DNA from: Oerskovia rustica | GTDB taxonomy: Bacteria; Actinomycetota; Actinomycetes; Actinomycetales; Cellulomonadaceae | Assembly: GCF_014836555.1 (NCBI RefSeq) | Contig: NZ_JACSQQ010000011.1 | Location: forward strand, 45,865-78,904 | Reading direction: 5' to 3' | DNA length: 33,040 nt | Shown here: positions 29,535 to 33,040 of the stretch, one piece after another | Numbering within the stretch: position 1 is the first letter of the stretch | How the letters are laid out: each line of letters begins with the position of its first letter | Program-made: the position numbers and the translations under genes | The notes under the pieces: model-generated | Seen by the model: the letters and a program-made list of their open reading frames with translations, nothing else | The model's database searches: none | What the model was told of the DNA's origin: nothing

Positions 29535-32500
29535 TCAGCCCCGCCCCGACGGGCGGACGAACGGGAACGCGAGCGTCTCGCGGATGCTCGCCCCGATGAG
29601 CATCATGTAGACGCGGTCCACCCCGATCCCGAGCCCGCCGGTGGGCGGCATCGCGAACTCCAGGGCGGAGAGGAAGTCCTCGTCGACCTCCATGGCCTCC
29701 GGGTCGCCCGCCGCGGCGAGCAGCGACTGCTGCGTGAGGCGGTTGCGCTGGTCCACGGGGTCGATGAGCTCCGAGTACGCGGTGCCCAGCTCGGCGCCGA
29801 ACGCCACGAGGTCCCACCGCTCGGCGAGCCGCGGGTCGCGGCGGTGGGTGCGCGTCAGGGGCGAGGTCTCGAGCGGGAAGTCGGTGTAGAACGTCGGCTC
29901 GACCGTCTGCCCCTCGACGAACGCGTCGTACAGCTCGGTCACGATCGCCCCGTGCGTCATGTCCGGCGTGAAGTGGACGCCCTTCTCCTCGCAGATCGCC
30001 TGGAGCGTGGCCATCGGGGTGTCCGGGGTGACCTCCTGGCCCACGGCCTCGGACACCGCCCCGTGCACGGTGCGGACGGGCCACTCGCCGTCGAGCCGGA
30101 CCACGGTGCCGTCCGCCCGCCGCGAGACCGGCTCGCCGTGCACGGCGATCGCGGCCTCGACGATGAGGTCGCGCGTGAGCTCGCGCATCGTCGTGTAGTC
30201 GCCGTACGCCTGGTACGCCTCGAGCGACGTGAACTCGGGGTTGTGGGTCGCGTCGACGCCCTCGTTGCGGAAGTTGCGGCCCAGCTCGAAGACCCGCCCG
30301 ACGCCGCCGATCGCGAGCCGCTTGAGGAACAGCTCGGGCGCGATGCGCAGGTACAGGTCGAGGTCGTACGCGTTGATGTGCGTCGTGAACGGCCGGGCGT
30401 TCGCACCGCCGTGCACGCGCTGCAGGATCGGGGTCTCGACCTCGATGAAGTCGCGCGCCGCGAGCGAGTCGCGCAGCGACTTCACGGCTGCGCTGCGCCC
30501 GCGCAGGATCTGCGCCGTCCGGGTGTCGAGGGCCAGCTCCATGTGCTTGAGCCGCACCTTCGCCTCGGCGTCGGCGAGCCCGCGGTGCTTGTCGGGCGGC
30601 GACGTGAGGGCCTTGGACGCCATCTGCCACGCGTCCGCGTGCAGGGACAGCTCGCCGCGGCGGCTGCGGGTCAGGTCGCCCGTGACGCTCACCTGGTCGC
30701 CCAGGTCGACCGCGCGGCGCCAGAGCCCGAGGTCTGGTCCGGGCCGGTCGGCCGTGAACATGACCTGGATCTCGTCGACGCCCTCGCGCAGGTCGGCGAA
30801 GATCACGCCGCCGTGGTCGCGCAGACGCACCACACGCCCGACGACGGACAGGTCGCCCTGGGCGGCCACGTCGCCCGGTGCGGTGCTCGCCCCGGCCGGT
30901 GCGGCGCCGTCGGGCCCCGGAGCGTCCTGCGACCGGCCGAGCGACGTGCCGCGTCGCACGGCCTCCGCGATCGAGACGGTGCGTGGGACCGAGACGGGGT
31001 AGGGCTCCATGCCCGCCGCGCGCAGCACGCCGAGCTTGGCGTGGCGCGTGGCCTGCTGCTCGGTCAGGCGGCGCGTGGGCGCCGAGACGGTGAGCAGCGC
31101 GGTCTCCTGGGCCCGCACGGCCTCGGCGAACGCCGCGGAGACCTCGGGGCGGTGCAGGTCCGGCGACCGGTCGCGGCGGTGGAACAGGTTCGGGGTGTTC
31201 GGCAGGAAGCCCTCGGCCTGGCCCACCGCGAAGATGACCTGCGTGAGCTGGCCCGCGTTCTGGAAGCACAGGAGGCGCGGCTTCCAGTCCGGCAGGTACT
31301 TCTCGTTCGACTTGTACAGCGAGTCGAGCTGCCAGAACCGCGACGCGATCAGCAGCAGGCGGCGGTTGAAGCGTTGGATCGGGGTCGCGCCGATGCGTGC
31401 CCCCTGCTCGAACGACCCGCGGAACATCGCGAAGTTCATCGAGATGCGGTCGACGCCCATGCTGCGCCCGGCGGCGACGAGCTCGGTCACCATGAGCTCG
31501 GTGACCCCGCTGACGGCCTGCGGGTGGCGGCGCATGACGTCGAGGGACAGACCACGGCGGCCCCAGGGCACGAACGACAGGAGGCCCCGCGGGTTCCCGT
31601 CGGCGTCGTGCGCGGAGACGATCATCTCGCGCGGGTCCGCGGCGTCCCCCAGACGGCTCAGCGACATCGAGAAGCCGCGCTCCTCGCCGTGTCGCCACTC
31701 GTCGGCGGCGGCGACCAGGGCTGCGAGCTCGTCGGCCGGGATCTCGGCCTGGCGGCGGACCAGGACCCGGTACCCGTCGCGCTCGGGGCGTGCGACCGCG
31801 TGACGCACCGACCGCATCGCCGGGCCGTCGAGCGTGAACGTCCGCGTGTTGATGATCGCCTCGTCGCCCAGCGCGATCGGGTGCAGGTCCACGGCCTGGA
31901 ACGCCTTGGCGCCCAGCTCGCTCGTCGACAGCACCGCGGGCACCCAGCCGAAGCGGCGTGCGTGCGCGCGCCACTGCTCGATCGCGTCGGGCCAGCTCGC
32001 CTTGTCGCCGATGGGGTCCCCCGCCGCGAGGCACACGCCGGAGATGACCCGGTAGGTCACGGCCGCCCGCTGGTCCTGGGAGAAGATCGCGCTGCGGTCC
32101 CAGCGCGTCGCGAAGTACTCGAGCGAGTCGTCGCTGGGGTGCTCCAGCAGGAGCTTGCGCACGGCGAGCTCGTCGGCCGCCTCGACCTTGGCGTCGTGCG
32201 GGGCCGAGCGCATGAAGACCGCGATCGCGAGCACCAGGGCGAGCGCCGAGATCAGACCCGCGACGAGGGCCAACCAGCCAGGACCCGAGCCGTCGGCGTG
32301 CAGCGGGTAGTCGCTGGGCTTGAGGCCGAGCGCGACCGACAGGCTCCAGTTCACCCGGTTGCGCATCCCGTGCAGCGTGTGGGGGAAGACCTCGAGCAGC
32401 AGGAGCGTGAGGAACGCCGAGACGGCGACACCGCCCACGAGCACCAGGATCGCCCGCCACCACGCACCCTTGCTGACCCGGGCAGGGAACGCGGACCGGG

Positions 32501-32936
32501 CCGCGATCAGCAGGACGACCGCCGCGACGGCCACGACCCACGACGCGATCTCGAGCGGTGAGAGCACCAGGCCGTCCGCTCGCAGCGCCTGCTTGTCCTC
32601 GTCGAAGACCCACAGCAGGCCCACCGCGAGCCCCAGCACCGCGACCGGGAACTGCCACACGATCACGACGAACCACAGGGCCGCCCGCTGCCGGCGCAGG
32701 AGGCCGCTCGCGATCACGCCGACCAGGACCACCGAGAAGACGCTCGGGAACGTGGGGATGTTCAGGACCGCCAGCCAGTCGCTCACCGTCCGCACGAAGC
32801 CGGGAGCGAACAGCAGCAGGATCAGCGCGAGCACGAGCCAGAAGGCCACGGCCTGCACGATCCTCCCCGCCCACGAGGCGACGGTCTCGGCCCAGGGTGG
32901 GGCGGAGGTGCGGGACAGGGAGGTCGAGCGGGGCAT
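29535..32936 (-). CDS. lysX: bifunctional lysylphosphatidylglycerol synthetase / lysyl-tRNA synthetase
   Basis: 1133-residue LysX, joining an MprF-type flippase/transferase to a lysyl-tRNA synthetase. It charges tRNA with lysine and transfers the lysine to phosphatidylglycerol, giving a positively charged lipid that protects against cationic peptides. About seven membrane helices (25-50 to about 245) come first, then the DUF2156 transferase domain (about 265-620: MIVSAHDADGNPRGLLSFVPW, SMNFAMFRG). From about 660 follows the class II LysRS: OB fold VVGRVVRLRDHGGVIFADLR, motif 2 FRNEG (889-893) and motif 3 GLGIGVDR (1101-1108). A 25-30-residue Gly/Ala/Pro linker (SQDAPGPDGAAPAGASTAPG) is inserted before the OB fold. 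ATG 32936 has GGAG 5 nt upstream. A separate housekeeping lysS is expected elsewhere. Confidence 0.96.
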   Translation of the reverse strand: MPRSTSLSRTSAPPWAETVASWAGRIVQAVAFWLVLALILLLFAPGFVRTVSDWLAVLNIPTFPSVFSVVLVGVIASGLLRRQRAALWFVVIVWQFPVAVLGLAVGLLWVFDEDKQALRADGLVLSPLEIASWVVAVAAVVLLIAARSAFPARVSKGAWWRAILVLVGGVAVSAFLTLLLLEVFPHTLHGMRNRVNWSLSVALGLKPSDYPLHADGSGPGWLALVAGLISALALVLAIAVFMRSAPHDAKVEAADELAVRKLLLEHPSDDSLEYFATRWDRSAIFSQDQRAAVTYRVISGVCLAAGDPIGDKASWPDAIEQWRAHARRFGWVPAVLSTSELGAKAFQAVDLHPIALGDEAIINTRTFTLDGPAMRSVRHAVARPERDGYRVLVRRQAEIPADELAALVAAADEWRHGEERGFSMSLSRLGDAADPREMIVSAHDADGNPRGLLSFVPWGRRGLSLDVMRRHPQAVSGVTELMVTELVAAGRSMGVDRISMNFAMFRGSFEQGARIGATPIQRFNRRLLLIASRFWQLDSLYKSNEKYLPDWKPRLLCFQNAGQLTQVIFAVGQAEGFLPNTPNLFHRRDRSPDLHRPEVSAAFAEAVRAQETALLTVSAPTRRLTEQQATRHAKLGVLRAAGMEPYPVSVPRTVSIAEAVRRGTSLGRSQDAPGPDGAAPAGASTAPGDVAAQGDLSVVGRVVRLRDHGGVIFADLREGVDEIQVMFTADRPGPDLGLWRRAVDLGDQVSVTGDLTRSRRGELSLHADAWQMASKALTSPPDKHRGLADAEAKVRLKHMELALDTRTAQILRGRSAAVKSLRDSLAARDFIEVETPILQRVHGGANARPFTTHINAYDLDLYLRIAPELFLKRLAIGGVGRVFELGRNFRNEGVDATHNPEFTSLEAYQAYGDYTTMRELTRDLIVEAAIAVHGEPVSRRADGTVVRLDGEWPVRTVHGAVSEAVGQEVTPDTPMATLQAICEEKGVHFTPDMTHGAIVTELYDAFVEGQTVEPTFYTDFPLETSPLTRTHRRDPRLAERWDLVAFGAELGTAYSELIDPVDQRNRLTQQSLLAAAGDPEAMEVDEDFLSALEFAMPPTGGLGIGVDRVYMMLIGASIRETLAFPFVRPSGRG

Positions 32937-33028
32937 GCGTGCTCCTCGGTGCAGGTCGGTGCACTCATTCAAGCGCAGGAGCGGTGGATGCGAGAGGTGG
33001 AACACGGCTGACCACGCCGCTGACGTGG

Positions 33029-33040
33029 TGGGGGGGGGGG
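33029..33040. other. poly-G run at the window end
   Basis: The last 10-12 bases are almost all G. It is not part of a recognisable element; a contig end or sequencing artefact is the simplest explanation. Confidence 0.5.

Noticed and set aside
29844-32561. 905-residue open frame opposite lysX
   Set aside because: Same cause: low-complexity Arg/Val/Asp/His composition opposite a clear LysX.

Overview
The window is very GC-rich (well above 70 percent by eye), uses GTG starts freely and has many 4-nt stop/start overlaps. Together with LysX, the Rv3660c-Rv3654c-like Tad cluster, an ECF42 sigma factor with YCII/DGPF partners, RlmC and a TIGR03704-type PrmC relative, this points to an actinobacterium, most likely of the Micrococcales (Cellulomonas/Oerskovia/Cellulosimicrobium type). 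The genus is an inference from gene content. No tRNA, rRNA, CRISPR array, insertion sequence, integrase or phage gene was found; this is a chromosomal segment.

Layout. (1) 1-5100, minus strand: acetyl-CoA synthetase acs behind a CRP/GlxR-type operator, a malic enzyme with an ACT domain, and a membrane-anchored HAD-IB phosphatase. (2) 5224-6884, plus strand: a three-part protein (cNMP-binding domain, thioredoxin-like fold, thioredoxin-reductase fold) that lacks the redox CxxC. (3) 7028-17438: the actinobacterial 'helicase/secretion neighborhood' Tad locus, in order CpaE-like ATPase, TadA, TadB, TadC, then DUF4244 pilin-like peptide, TadE, a TadE/G-like protein and a convergent DUF1998 helicase. 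It is split between tadC and the pilin-like gene by about 3.3 kb holding a minus-strand ECF42 sigma cassette (two YCII proteins plus sigma factor) and a divergent epoxide hydrolase. (4) 17439-20991: M18 aminopeptidase apeB, a PrmC-like methyltransferase and RlmC. (5) 21011-24837, minus: a SWIM zinc-finger protein translationally coupled to a SNF2 helicase, sharing an operator-rich divergent region with a TetR regulator that is coupled to a DUF998 membrane protein. (6) 26544-32936: an alpha/beta hydrolase, a membrane-anchored M15 peptidase, a small membrane protein and lysX. The window ends in a poly-G run.

How the parts fit. acs and the malic enzyme serve acetate and C4 metabolism; the operator before acs fits cAMP/GlxR-type carbon control. 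The Tad genes should build a short type IV-like pilus or secretion device. The two pilin-like proteins at 13580 and 13789 carry class III signal motifs, but prepilin peptidase, secretin and TadD are absent here. The ECF42 cassette has its own near-consensus promoter and looks like a self-contained regulatory module inserted into the Tad operon.

Two patterns recur between genes: several genes (malic enzyme, HAD, apeB, rlmC, probably the PrmC-like gene) have a -10-like hexamer ending about 6-10 nt before the start codon and no Shine-Dalgarno, as expected of leaderless transcripts; and three gaps hold unusually long inverted repeats, two of which share the pattern GAGTG-N5-TTCGG.
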